NCBI GenBank assembly: GCA_023663945.1
Contig: JAMPGL010000040.1
Location: 1 to 33,093, forward strand
DNA from: Lachnospiraceae bacterium
GTDB taxonomy: Bacteria; Bacillota; Clostridia; Lachnospirales; Lachnospiraceae
Direction: 5' to 3'
Length of the DNA: 33,093 bases
Shown: positions 24,328 through 33,082 of the stretch, piece by piece
How the letters are laid out: each line of letters begins with the position of its first letter
How positions within the stretch are numbered: position 1 is the stretch's first letter
The notes under the pieces: generated by a model
What the model was told of the DNA's origin: nothing
Databases searched by the model: none
Seen by the model: only the letters and a program-made list of their open reading frames with translations
Translations under genes and position numbers: made by a program

Positions 24328-25263
24328 ATGGTTCAGGAGGTTTTTTCCATAAAACTGCCAATAGGGGAGAAGCTGTCAATCAAAAAGAACAGAATACAGG
24401 GAAAGAATGAAAATAACATGCGAATGGCAATTGTGACGGGGATTCACGGGGACGAATTTGAAGGACAATACATCTGTTATGAAATTGCCAGACGACTTTT
24501 GGAGCATACGGATATGCTTAACGGAACGGTAGATATTTATCCCGCGCTGAATCCTTTAGGGCTGGATATGGCGGAGAGAAACGTTCCGGGTCTGGATATG
24601 GACTTAAACCGCATGTTTCCCGGCAAAGAAAACGGAACGACCATGGAACGCGCGGCGGCGGCAATCGTGGGCGACCTTGCGGGGGCGGACTTCTGCATTG
24701 ACGTTCATGCAAGCGATATTTTTGTAAAAGAAATTCCGCAGGTCAGGGTCTGCGAAGATTTTGCGGAAAAGCTTTTGCCCTATGCCAGACTGTTAAACAC
24801 GGATATGGTCTGGATGAACGCGGCGGCAACGGTACATGAGGCTACTCTGGCGCATTCCATGAACATGTTAGGAGTTCCGTCCCTGGTGGTGGAAATGGGA
24901 GTTGGCACGCGGATTGACAGAGGCTACGGAAGTCAGGTAATTGAAGGAATCTTTCATCTCATGCAGGAGCTCGGCATGTGGAGCGGTGAAGTGGGAAGAG
25001 TTCAATACCCGGTAATCTCAACGGATGGAGAGGTGGAGTTTATCCGCTCGGAAAAGGTAGGTGTTTTTCTTCCTATTATCGCCCATAATCATTATGTAAA
25101 AAAGGGAGATATGCTGGGGTCTATCGTCAGTCCTTTAGAGGGAAAGGTGCTTCAGGAGATCCGTGCTGAAAAAAGCGGTCTTGTGTTTACGCTCCGTGAG
25201 TATCCTTTTGTCCGGGAAGGGTCGCTGCTTGCAAGAATACTTACAGGGATAGAGGAGGAGTAA
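24328..25263 (+). CDS. M14-type succinylglutamate desuccinylase/aspartoacylase family enzyme
   Basis: Zinc-site motifs are intact: GIHGDEFEG (His40, Glu43) and IDVHAS (His127); a likely general-base Glu sits in LVVEMGVG (Glu189). The conserved LNPLGLDMAERNVP and DLNRMFPG segments of the AstE/AspA family are also present. The C-terminal beta domain (residues about 240-311) resembles the family's lid. Such enzymes hydrolyse N-acyl amino acids or related amides, using one zinc. ATG 24328 is 10 bases after AAGGAGG; the in-frame TTG at 24319 almost touches that site. It yields 311 residues. Only 3 bases separate it from a paralogue, so they are co-translated and may form a complex. The substrate is unknown. 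Confidence 0.87.
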   Translation: MVQEVFSIKLPIGEKLSIKKNRIQGKNENNMRMAIVTGIHGDEFEGQYICYEIARRLLEHTDMLNGTVDIYPALNPLGLDMAERNVPGLDMDLNRMFPGKENGTTMERAAAAIVGDLAGADFCIDVHASDIFVKEIPQVRVCEDFAEKLLPYARLLNTDMVWMNAAATVHEATLAHSMNMLGVPSLVVEMGVGTRIDRGYGSQVIEGIFHLMQELGMWSGEVGRVQYPVISTDGEVEFIRSEKVGVFLPIIAHNHYVKKGDMLGSIVSPLEGKVLQEIRAEKSGLVFTLREYPFVREGSLLARILTGIEEE

Positions 25264-25266
25264 CCG

Positions 25267-26202
25267 ATGCAGAAAGAAGAAATATATACGATACATTCTC
25301 CCTATCGGGAAAAGATGGTCATACGGGGATATCGGTTTGGAAAGGGAGAGCCGGCGGCATGTATTTTGGGTTCTGTCAGGGGAAACGAGATGCAGCAGAT
25401 GTATATCTGCTCCCAGCTTGTGAGAATCCTTAAGGATTTGGAAGCAAAGGGATGTATTAATGCAGGCAAAAATATTCTGGTGATTCCGGTGGTGAACGGG
25501 ATGGGGATGAATGTTGGAAGACGGTTTTTTGGCGTGGAGGACATTGATATTAACCGCGCTTTTCCCGGAAAGGAAAGCGGTGATACCACGGATCGGATTG
25601 CGGCGGGCATTTTTAACAAAATACGGGAATATGCTTACGGCATTCAGCTTACCAGCTTTTATATGTCCGGGGAGTTTGTGCCTCATGTGCGCATGATGGA
25701 AACCGGATTTCAAAATGTTTCCCTGGCGAATTTATTTGGACTGCCTTATGTGGTGGTGCGCAGGCCTACGCCCATCGATACAAAGACCTTGAATTATAAC
25801 TGGCAGAATAAGACGACTGCGGCATTTTCCGTATACACCAACCGGAACGATTCTATCGATGAGAAAAGCGCCAGACAGGCATTGGCGGCGATTTTAAGAT
25901 TTTTGACCCGGATGGGGATTATCCGCTATGAGAGTCACAGCGGATACATCAGCCATGTGATCGTGGAAGAGGATCTCACGGATGTGAACTGTGAGGCGGC
26001 GGGAATCTTTAAGGGATTGGTGGAACCGGGAGAGGATGTGCGTTATGGGCATGTGATGGCGGAGGTGATCGACCCTTATGAGGGAGTTGTCAGGCAGACC
26101 ATAAAAGCGCCCACGGACGGCATCGTATTTTTTGCCCACAAGGAGGCTTTGATCTCTCAGGGGGATATTGTTTACAAGCTGATTCACAGACTGCATGAGT
26201 GA
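25267..26202 (+). CDS. M14 desuccinylase/aspartoacylase-like paralogue lacking zinc ligands
   Basis: This 311-residue protein aligns over its whole length with the preceding gene and keeps the scaffold (VNGMGMNVGRR, DINRAFPGKESGDTTDRIA, the C-terminal biotinyl-like beta domain). The metal site is gone: HGDE has become RGNE (Arg38 for His), and DVHAS has become QLTSF (Thr129 for His). The region of the general-base Glu reads YVVVRRPTP. Only Glu41 remains. A catalytic role of the known kind is therefore unlikely; a regulatory or substrate-binding partner of the upstream enzyme is the simplest reading. GAGGAGGAG lies just before its ATG. The frame is intact, so it is selected, not decaying. Confidence 0.85.
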   Translation: MQKEEIYTIHSPYREKMVIRGYRFGKGEPAACILGSVRGNEMQQMYICSQLVRILKDLEAKGCINAGKNILVIPVVNGMGMNVGRRFFGVEDIDINRAFPGKESGDTTDRIAAGIFNKIREYAYGIQLTSFYMSGEFVPHVRMMETGFQNVSLANLFGLPYVVVRRPTPIDTKTLNYNWQNKTTAAFSVYTNRNDSIDEKSARQALAAILRFLTRMGIIRYESHSGYISHVIVEEDLTDVNCEAAGIFKGLVEPGEDVRYGHVMAEVIDPYEGVVRQTIKAPTDGIVFFAHKEALISQGDIVYKLIHRLHE

Positions 26203-26273
26203 GAAGAGAGCTTCCGCAGTGCGAAATTCCGCTGTTCGGCGTACATGATGCATCAGGGCAAAGGAGAAGTGAT

Positions 26274-27521
26274 TTGGGAAGAGAAACAAGAACTCTTTCA
26301 CGGGAAGAGGAAAAATTATACAGGGATTTTGCAGGCGAGCTGGAGGCTTGGAGCCGAAACGGCAGGGAGCCGTCGCTGGGAAATCAGGATATCCGATATT
26401 ATCTGGAACTGCAGGAGGCGCGCCTCAAAAAGCGGAGCCTGCAGATGGAATATCAGCTGACGCTCCGGGGAGAGGATTATGATACAGTTTACAGCAATAC
26501 TTACCGGGATCGGATTTATACCAATGTATTAGCTGTCTCAGCGTACATGAAGAAACTGATTTTTTACCGTGGCGGCAAAAAGGTGTACGAAAAGAAAGAA
26601 CCCCTGAATTTTTACCAGACGATTACCCGGATGGAACAGCCCAGTCCGGAAGAAAGGTGCTGCTGTCCAAACTGCGGTGCAGTCAGCCCGGTGAAGAAGC
26701 TCTTAGAGGGATGCCCGTATTGTCGTACCAGATTTCTGATGCAGGATCTTTTTCCAAAAGTAACCGGATATTATTTTGAGCATGATTTTGCCATGGGAAA
26801 GAAGGAAGCGGATGCAAAGCTGAAAAGATGGCTTTTGGGCGGAGTGGCATCGGTATTTGTACTATCCGTGGCGGGCGCGCTGATCCGCGGAGAAAGACCG
26901 CAGATTCTCTTTTCCCTTTTGGGGAGTATACCGATAGGTGCCTTTGCCGGTTATTTTGTGATGAATCTGTGTATGGCGTTTGGTCTTTTCGGGTATGCGG
27001 GAAGGAATCTTCCCAGAGTTATGCTCACGGCAGGAACTCAAAATAAGTTGACCAGACTGATGAAACCCTATGATAAGAATTTTTCTTATGAGTACTTTGT
27101 GGGCAGAGTGTTAGGACTGCTTAAAATATTGATTTTTGCGGATTCCCAAAAGAATTTGGCAGTCTATGCGGGGGAGGAGGAACTTCCGGACTGTTCTGAT
27201 ATAGTAGAGTCCTCATATCGGGGAAGCATTAAGCTGTATCGGTGCTGGGCGGAGAATGGGTATTGCTATGTGGACTTGGAGGCATATATGACAGATGTCT
27301 ACGATACAGGGAGCATGTCCACAAAGAATGACCGTTACCGCATGACGGTATATAGGAAATTACAAAAGGATTCGGATTTGGGATTTTCCATCAAAAAAGT
27401 ACAGTGTGCAGGGTGCGGTGCAAGCTTCGACGCCTCAAGAGAGCGACGCTGTCCTTACTGTGACAGGGAATATCATTTAGAGGAGGATGACTGGACCGCG
27501 GTTAAAATCCGGAGAAGATAA
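26274..27521 (+). CDS. Membrane protein with two zinc ribbons and a Tim44-like domain
   Basis: From TTG 26274 (AAAGGAG 7 bases upstream) the product is 415 residues. The in-frame GTG at 26199, overlapping the previous stop, is an alternative that adds 25 unremarkable residues. Order: a charged helical head; a zinc ribbon CCCPNCG...GCPYCRTRF (about 130-155); two membrane helices (about 185-245, FVLSVAGALI and IPIGAFAGYFVMNLCMAFGLFGY); a Tim44-like domain beginning NFSYEYFVGRVLGLLKILIFADS; and a second ribbon CAGCGASFDASRERRCPYCDREYHL at the end. In bacteria such Tim44-like proteins are uncharacterised membrane-associated factors. The domain assignment is by pattern. Its position between the M14 pair and purL gives no functional clue. 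Confidence 0.75.
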   Translation: MGRETRTLSREEEKLYRDFAGELEAWSRNGREPSLGNQDIRYYLELQEARLKKRSLQMEYQLTLRGEDYDTVYSNTYRDRIYTNVLAVSAYMKKLIFYRGGKKVYEKKEPLNFYQTITRMEQPSPEERCCCPNCGAVSPVKKLLEGCPYCRTRFLMQDLFPKVTGYYFEHDFAMGKKEADAKLKRWLLGGVASVFVLSVAGALIRGERPQILFSLLGSIPIGAFAGYFVMNLCMAFGLFGYAGRNLPRVMLTAGTQNKLTRLMKPYDKNFSYEYFVGRVLGLLKILIFADSQKNLAVYAGEEELPDCSDIVESSYRGSIKLYRCWAENGYCYVDLEAYMTDVYDTGSMSTKNDRYRMTVYRKLQKDSDLGFSIKKVQCAGCGASFDASRERRCPYCDREYHLEEDDWTAVKIRRR

Positions 27522-27557
27522 CGATTGTTCAATGGATTTTCTGTGACGGGGAAGTAA

Positions 27558-27592
27558 AATCAGATTGCAAAACCTGTCTGATTCGATATAAT
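27558..27592 (+). promoter_or_regulatory. purL promoter with overlapping inverted repeat
   Basis: TTGCAA (27565-27570), 16 bases, TATAAT (27587-27592). A 7-bp inverted repeat, AATCAGA (27558-27564) and TCTGATT (27577-27583), brackets the -35 box and reaches into the spacer, as an operator would. The predicted leader is about 72 bases, too short for a purine riboswitch, and no such core was seen. Confidence 0.55.
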
Positions 27593-27611
27593 GGATAAAG
27601 ACACATATAGT

Positions 27612-27639
27612 AAATGGCAATTATTAATGTCGTTAACTA
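27612..27639 (-). repeat. Dispersed element, inverted 28-bp partial copy in the purL leader
   Basis: On the minus strand it reads TAGTTAACGACATTAATAAT followed by TGCCATTT. This is identical to 28 bases of the 46-bp element found at 10556 and 31578, in the opposite orientation. It lies 20 bases after the purL -10 box and ends 32 bases before the purL start. Confidence 0.93.
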
Positions 27640-27671
27640 AACAATTTCAAATGGAGGAAGATGGATTCACA

Positions 27672-30600
27672 ATGGGAAATGTAAAGCGTATCTATGTAGA
27701 AAAGAAAGCCCCTTTTGCAGTGAAGGCGAAGGAACTTAAGGATGAGATAAGCAGTTATCTTGGGATAACAGGCGTTATGGACGTGCGGGTGTATATCCGC
27801 TACGATGTGGAGAACATTTCAGAAGAAACCTTTGAGCGCGCGGCAGTATGTGTCTTTTCCGAGCCGCCGGTAGACCTTTTGTATCGGGAAACCATTCAGG
27901 TTCCAGAGGGAGGACGGGTGTTCAGCGTGGAGTTCCTGCCGGGGCAGTTTGACCAGCGTGCAGATTCGGCTATGCAGTGCATAAAGTTCCTGAAAGAGGA
28001 TGAGGAACCGGTTATCCGCACCGCAGTTACCTATCTGATCACAGGCGATTTATCTTCCGAAGAGTTTGATAAAATAAAAGCATATTGCATTAATCCGGTG
28101 GATTCCAGAGAAACCGGGATGGAAAAGCCGGATACTCTGATTACGGAATATGAGGAACCGGCGGATATTGCTGTCTTTGATGGTTTTAGGGACATGGAAA
28201 GGGAAGAGCTTCGGGGACTGTATGACAGTCTGGGGCTTGCCATGACTTTTAAGGATTTTCTCCACATTCAAAATTATTATGTGACGGAAGAGCACAGAGA
28301 CCCTACTATGACGGAGATTCGGGTGTTAGATACCTATTGGTCCGACCACTGCCGTCACACAACGTTTTCAACGGAACTAAAGAATATTGAGTTTCAAGAC
28401 GGTTATTACAGGACGCCCTTGGAAATTACCTATCAGAGTTATTTAGATACCAGAAGCGAGATTTTTGCAGGAAGAGAGGACAAGTTTGTCTGTCTGATGG
28501 ATCTTGCGCTTATGGCGATGCGGAAGCTGAAGCAGGACGGGAAGCTTCAGGATATGGAGGAATCCGATGAAATCAACGCCTGCTCCGTGGTGGTTCCCGT
28601 TGAAATGGATTACGGAGACGGGCCGGTGACGGAGGAATGGCTGGTATTTTTCAAAAACGAGACACACAATCACCCTACCGAAATTGAACCCTTCGGCGGT
28701 GCAGCGACCTGCCTTGGCGGCGCGATCAGAGACCCCCTTTCCGGCAGGGGCTATGTGTATCATGCCATGCGCGTGACCGGAGCGTCGGATCCTACCGTAC
28801 CGGTATCTGAGACTCTGAAAGGAAAGCTGTCTCAAAAGAAGCTGGTGAGAGGGGCGGCAAGCGGTTATTCCTCTTATGGAAATCAGATCGGTCTTGCAAC
28901 CGGTTATGTAAAGGAAATTTACCATCCGGATTATGTGGCGAAGCGCATGGAAATTGGCGCGGTAATGGGTGCGGCACCGAGAGCTAATGTGATTCGGGAA
29001 AATTCTGACCCGGATGATGTGATTATTTTATTGGGCGGAAGAACCGGGCGGGATGGATGCGGCGGAGCGACAGGCTCTTCCAAGGTACATACGGAGAGCT
29101 CAATTGAAACCTGCGGGGCGGAGGTGCAAAAGGGAAATGCCCCCACGGAGCGGAAGATTCAGAGGCTTTTCCGAAGAGGAGAAGTGAGCAGGATTATTAA
29201 GAAATGCAACGATTTCGGGGCGGGCGGCGTATCGGTGGCAATTGGAGAGCTGGCACCGGGGCTTGTGGTTGACTTAGATAAAGTTCCTAAGAAATATGCA
29301 GGGCTTGACGGAACGGAGCTTGCCATTTCCGAATCTCAGGAACGGATGGCGGTGGTAGTGGATCCGAAGGATGTGGAGACGTTTCTCGGCTATGCAGGGG
29401 AAGAGAACCTTGAGGCGGTTCCGGTTGCAGTAGTGACCAAAGAACCCCGGCTGGTGCTGAAGTGGAGAGGGAAGGAGATTGTCAATATTTCCCGTGCGTT
29501 TTTAGACACCAACGGAGCCCATCAGGAAACCGATGTAAAGGTGTCCGTTCCCAATAAAGAAGATAATTATCTGAAAAAGATCGCCATTCCCGAAGTGAAG
29601 GAGTGCATGGAGGCAGAGGATGTCAAGGGAGCATGGCTGAAAACCCTAAATAATCTCAATGTATGTTCCCAGAAGGGGCTTGTGGAGATGTTTGACTCCT
29701 CCATCGGCGCCGGAAGCGTCCTGATGCCCTATGGCGGAAAATATCAATTGACGGAAACGCAGACGATGATAGCCAAGCTTCCGGTACTGAAAGGAAAGAC
29801 AGATACCGTGACTATGATGAGCTATGGATTTGACCCGGCGCTTTCCTCATGGAGCCCCTATCACGGAGCAGTCTATGCGGTGACGGAATCGATGGCTAAG
29901 ATTGTGGCATCGGGAGGAAATTTTGAGAAGATTCGCTTTACCTTCCAAGAGTATTTCAGACGGATGACCTCTGATCCGGAGAGATGGAGCCAGCCTTTTG
30001 CTGCCCTTTTGGGCGCATATGATGCGCAGATTGGCTATGGGCTTCCTTCAATCGGAGGCAAGGATAGCATGTCCGGAACCTTCAATGAGATTGATGTTCC
30101 GCCGACTTTGGTATCCTTTGCCGTGGATGTGGCGGACTGCAAAGAGATTATTACGCCGGAACTGAAGGAAGCAGGCAATGTTCTGATGCAATTTTGGTTT
30201 GACAAGGATGAATTTGACATTCCGGTTTATGAGCATGTTATGCAGACTTACCGCTTTATCAGCAAATTGATGAAGGAGGGCAAAGTGAAGTCGGCTTATG
30301 CACTGGATGCGGCAGGGCTCGCGGCAGGACTCAGCAAGATGGCGTTCGGAAATAAGCTGGGCTTAGCGATGTCCGAAGAATTGAGAATCAGCGATCTGTT
30401 TGAGAACGGATTGGGTGATTTGGTGCTGGAATTAAGTAAGGCGGACACACAGGAGCTTCTCTTGGCAAAAGAGACGGGGGGAGAGGCTGCAGAACTGAAA
30501 TTCCGCAGTGTTGCGGAGATTTTGGAGGAACCTGTCTTTCGTTATCTTGATACGGCAATTACCATGGATGAGGCTTTGGATGCATGGTGCTCGAAGCTGG

Positions 30601-31496
30601 AAAAGGTTTTCCCTACCAAGGCGGAAAAGGGCACGGATCCGGTTGAAAGCAGCCTGTACCATGCGGATTCTATTTATATCTGTAAAAATAAAACTGCCAG
30701 ACCCACTGTGTTTATTCCGGTATTTCCGGGCACCAACTGTGAATATGACAGCGTCAGGGCATTTGAGCGTGCAGGTGCGGATGTGATCACCAGAGTATTT
30801 AAGAATCGGTCGGCGGAGGATATCCGAAGTTCCGTGGAAATTTTTGAAAAGGATATTGTAAAGGCGCAGATTATCATGTTTCCGGGCGGTTTTTCAGCCG
30901 GTGACGAGCCTGACGGCAGTGCAAAGTTCTTTGCAACTGCTTTCCAAAATGAGCATATAAAGGAAGCGGTTATGCATCTTTTAAATGAGAGAGACGGTCT
31001 TGCGCTGGGAATCTGCAACGGTTTTCAGGCACTGATCAAGCTGGGACTGGTGCCTTATGGCGAGATTTTGGGACAGAAGGAGGATTCTCCGACCCTGACC
31101 TTTAATACCATTAACCGCCATATTTCCAAGATGGTATATACAAAAGTCGTATCTGATAAATCGCCTTGGCTTAAAAATGCACAGCTTGGCGGTGTGTATG
31201 CAACACCGGCATCCCACGGAGAAGGAAGATTTGTGGCTTCCAAGGAGTGGATAGAGAAGCTGTTTGCAAACGGTCAGGCGGCAACACAGTACTGTGACTT
31301 AGATGGAAATGTTTCCATGGATGAGGAGTGGAACATCAACGGTTCTTACTGCGCAATAGAAGGAATCACTTCGCCTGACGGCAGATGCTTTGGAAAGATG
31401 GCTCATGCGGAGCGCCGCGGAGAGGGCGTTGCAATCAATATCTACGGGGAGCACGACATGAAGATTTTTGAGTCTGGAGTGGAGTATTTTAAGTAA
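27672..31496 (+). CDS. purL: Phosphoribosylformylglycinamidine synthase (single-chain, clade II)
   Basis: The enzyme converts FGAR and glutamine to FGAM with ATP, the fourth step of purine synthesis. The 1274-residue chain carries the synthetase part and a fused C-terminal glutaminase. Visible landmarks are RVLDTYWSDHCRHTTFSTEL, FKNETHNHPTEIEPFGGAATCLGGAIRDPL and GGKDSMSG. In the glutaminase, Cys1115 (ALGICNGFQAL), His1182 and Glu1184 (ASHGEGRF) form the triad. Length and fusion match clade II of Firmicutes. ATG 27672 is chosen because the conserved VKRIYVEKKAPFAVKA start follows it and GGAGGAAG lies about 11 bases upstream. The frame extends upstream through the promoter, but that part is leader. 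No other pur gene is adjacent. Confidence 0.96.
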   Translation: MGNVKRIYVEKKAPFAVKAKELKDEISSYLGITGVMDVRVYIRYDVENISEETFERAAVCVFSEPPVDLLYRETIQVPEGGRVFSVEFLPGQFDQRADSAMQCIKFLKEDEEPVIRTAVTYLITGDLSSEEFDKIKAYCINPVDSRETGMEKPDTLITEYEEPADIAVFDGFRDMEREELRGLYDSLGLAMTFKDFLHIQNYYVTEEHRDPTMTEIRVLDTYWSDHCRHTTFSTELKNIEFQDGYYRTPLEITYQSYLDTRSEIFAGREDKFVCLMDLALMAMRKLKQDGKLQDMEESDEINACSVVVPVEMDYGDGPVTEEWLVFFKNETHNHPTEIEPFGGAATCLGGAIRDPLSGRGYVYHAMRVTGASDPTVPVSETLKGKLSQKKLVRGAASGYSSYGNQIGLATGYVKEIYHPDYVAKRMEIGAVMGAAPRANVIRENSDPDDVIILLGGRTGRDGCGGATGSSKVHTESSIETCGAEVQKGNAPTERKIQRLFRRGEVSRIIKKCNDFGAGGVSVAIGELAPGLVVDLDKVPKKYAGLDGTELAISESQERMAVVVDPKDVETFLGYAGEENLEAVPVAVVTKEPRLVLKWRGKEIVNISRAFLDTNGAHQETDVKVSVPNKEDNYLKKIAIPEVKECMEAEDVKGAWLKTLNNLNVCSQKGLVEMFDSSIGAGSVLMPYGGKYQLTETQTMIAKLPVLKGKTDTVTMMSYGFDPALSSWSPYHGAVYAVTESMAKIVASGGNFEKIRFTFQEYFRRMTSDPERWSQPFAALLGAYDAQIGYGLPSIGGKDSMSGTFNEIDVPPTLVSFAVDVADCKEIITPELKEAGNVLMQFWFDKDEFDIPVYEHVMQTYRFISKLMKEGKVKSAYALDAAGLAAGLSKMAFGNKLGLAMSEELRISDLFENGLGDLVLELSKADTQELLLAKETGGEAAELKFRSVAEILEEPVFRYLDTAITMDEALDAWCSKLEKVFPTKAEKGTDPVESSLYHADSIYICKNKTARPTVFIPVFPGTNCEYDSVRAFERAGADVITRVFKNRSAEDIRSSVEIFEKDIVKAQIIMFPGGFSAGDEPDGSAKFFATAFQNEHIKEAVMHLLNERDGLALGICNGFQALIKLGLVPYGEILGQKEDSPTLTFNTINRHISKMVYTKVVSDKSPWLKNAQLGGVYATPASHGEGRFVASKEWIEKLFANGQAATQYCDLDGNVSMDEEWNINGSYCAIEGITSPDGRCFGKMAHAERRGEGVAINIYGEHDMKIFESGVEYFK

Positions 31497-31508
31497 AAGC
31501 TAAAATTT

Positions 31509-31547
31509 ATGCATTTTACCATTCAAAATTGCATCTTACATTTTTTT
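31509..31547 (+). terminator. purL terminator
   Basis: ATGCATTTT (31509-31517) pairs with AAAATTGCAT (31525-31534) with one bulged A, followed by CTTACATTTTTTT. It is a modest AT-rich hairpin with a good T-tract. Confidence 0.6.
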
Positions 31548-31577
31548 GGTTGATTTCTTTTGTATATGATGTATTTT

Positions 31578-31623
31578 TATAGTTAACGACATTAATAATT
31601 GCCATTTCGGTCTTGTAAAAGCT
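31578..31623 (+). repeat. Dispersed 46-bp element, copy 2
   Basis: Identical over 46 bases to 10556-10601, same orientation, 21,022 bases apart. It lies between the purL terminator and the promoter of the lipase-like gene. Its right end is also the left arm of an inverted repeat (31611-31645) that is not present at copy 1. Confidence 0.95.
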
Positions 31624-31645
31624 TGCACATATGACTTTTGCAAGA
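31611..31645 (+). promoter_or_regulatory. Inverted repeat over the -35 box of the lipase-like gene
   Basis: TCTTGTAAAAG (31611-31621) and CTTTTGCAAGA (31635-31645) pair over 11 positions with one T-G. The right arm covers the -35 box TTGCAA, so an operator is plausible. No T-tract follows. Confidence 0.45.
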
Positions 31646-31666
31646 GCCGGAATGAGCAATTATAGT
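31638..31666 (+). promoter_or_regulatory. Promoter of the lipase-like gene
   Basis: TTGCAA (31638-31643), 17 bases, TATAGT (31661-31666). Transcription would begin near 31673, which rules out the in-frame ATG at 31631 and supports ATG 31709. Confidence 0.5.
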
Positions 31667-31708
31667 AATACATCAGTTGAAATACAAAAAGGAATGGAGC
31701 GTTTTGAA

Positions 31709-33082
31709 ATGGGAGTTATATTATTTGCGGTTTTTACGGTTATGGAAATTGCGCTTACGGTGCTCAGTCTTACAAAATACAAGAGCCTTTGGCGCAGAAA
31801 CAGACTATTATTCTGTGCGGCTGAGTTTGTGCTCATGCTGCTTGTAATGCTTTTGCCTATGACTATAACGGGACAGAAATGGAGATTCACAGGCTGTCTC
31901 GTTATCTTGGGAATACGCCTAGCCATATCCTGTCTTGTATATCTTATAAAGCGCGGCAGTACCCACAAAGATAAAACAAAGGGAAAAGCGATTGCCGGTA
32001 CTGTTATGAATATTGTTATTATCTGCTTCTCACTTTTCCCTGCCTTTCTGTTCACGGACTATTCAGGACTGAAAACAAGCGGTCAGTACGAAGTAAAGGA
32101 AACGCAGGCAATATTGATTGACAGCGGCAGGCTTGAAACGCGTGAAAACGACGGCTCTTACCGTGAGATACCTATTCACTTTTACTACCCTGACAGTGAT
32201 GTAACAGATTGTCCTCTGGTATTATTTGCTCACGGCTCGTTCGGCTACTATCAGAGCAATTATTCACTGTATGCAGAACTTGTAAGCAATGGCTACGTTG
32301 TAGCAAGCATAGACCACCCTTATTACGCTTTCTTTACCAAGGACACAGAGGGCAAAACCATTATAGTTGACCCTGAGTTTGTGCAGACTGCCGCTTATAT
32401 GCAGTACAGTTCCGATTTTACCGAGACTGAGGATGACTATCATATTACATGTGAATGGATGTCCCTCCGCACGGCGGATGAAAACTTTGTGCTTGATACC
32501 ATAAAAGTCGCGAAGGACTTAAGGGAGCTTGATACGGCATGGTACACGGAATCTGAGGATGCAAAGGCGGATATTCTTAAGGCGCTTGAAATGACAGACA
32601 CAGGAAAAATCGGACTTACGGGGCATTCTATTGGAGGCGCGGCAGCGGTACAGCTCGGCAGAGAGCGCGGAGACATTACGGCGGTAGTTGACATTGACGG
32701 CACAATGCTCGGAGAACAAATAGCATTCAGTGACGGGGAAATTGTCTATAATCCTGAGCCTTACCCGATACCGATACTTTCACTGGATAATGCAAGTCAT
32801 TGGGAGTCTTACGTTAAGCTCCGCGCTGATGGAGAACAAGACTATGTAAACAAATATTTGCTTGACAATGCCATTGACGGCAGGGAAGCACATTTCGATG
32901 GTACGGAGCATATGGATTTCACAGATCTGCCTCTTTTTGCGCCCGCTTTATCGAAAATGCTGGGAAAAGGCGAGGTAGATTCATCAGAATTCATTCCCGA
33001 AATGAATGGTATCATTCTTAATTATTTTAATTATTATCTAAAAGGAGAGGGCGAACCGAATATTGAACCTTGGAATGCATAG
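31709..33082 (+). CDS. Membrane-anchored PAF-acetylhydrolase-like alpha/beta hydrolase
   Basis: From ATG 31709 (GGAG 9 bases upstream) the protein has 457 residues. Four hydrophobic segments occupy about 1-120 (MGVILFAVFTVMEIALTVL, FVLMLLVMLLPMTI, LVILGIRLAISCLVYLI, VMNIVIICFSLFPAFLF). The hydrolase domain has the oxyanion region LFAHGSFGYYQSN, SIDHPYYAFF, the nucleophile elbow GHSIGG (Ser307), Asp in VDIDGTML and a late His in GTEHMDFTD, in the order of PAF acetylhydrolase/lipase relatives. It probably cleaves an acyl ester or phospholipid at the membrane surface; the substrate is unknown. Its phrasing of codons looks different from the neighbouring genes (fewer GCG/CGG-rich runs), and a dispersed repeat lies just upstream, so recent acquisition is possible. 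Confidence 0.82.
   Translation: MGVILFAVFTVMEIALTVLSLTKYKSLWRRNRLLFCAAEFVLMLLVMLLPMTITGQKWRFTGCLVILGIRLAISCLVYLIKRGSTHKDKTKGKAIAGTVMNIVIICFSLFPAFLFTDYSGLKTSGQYEVKETQAILIDSGRLETRENDGSYREIPIHFYYPDSDVTDCPLVLFAHGSFGYYQSNYSLYAELVSNGYVVASIDHPYYAFFTKDTEGKTIIVDPEFVQTAAYMQYSSDFTETEDDYHITCEWMSLRTADENFVLDTIKVAKDLRELDTAWYTESEDAKADILKALEMTDTGKIGLTGHSIGGAAAVQLGRERGDITAVVDIDGTMLGEQIAFSDGEIVYNPEPYPIPILSLDNASHWESYVKLRADGEQDYVNKYLLDNAIDGREAHFDGTEHMDFTDLPLFAPALSKMLGKGEVDSSEFIPEMNGIILNYFNYYLKGEGEPNIEPWNA

Noticed and set aside
27614-27640. Eight-codon leader peptide (MAIINVVN) regulating purL
   Set aside because: No ribosome binding site, no run of regulatory codons, and the sequence is simply the dispersed repeat.
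27593-27671. Purine riboswitch before purL
   Set aside because: The predicted leader is about 72 bases and shows no conserved purine aptamer core or terminator pair.
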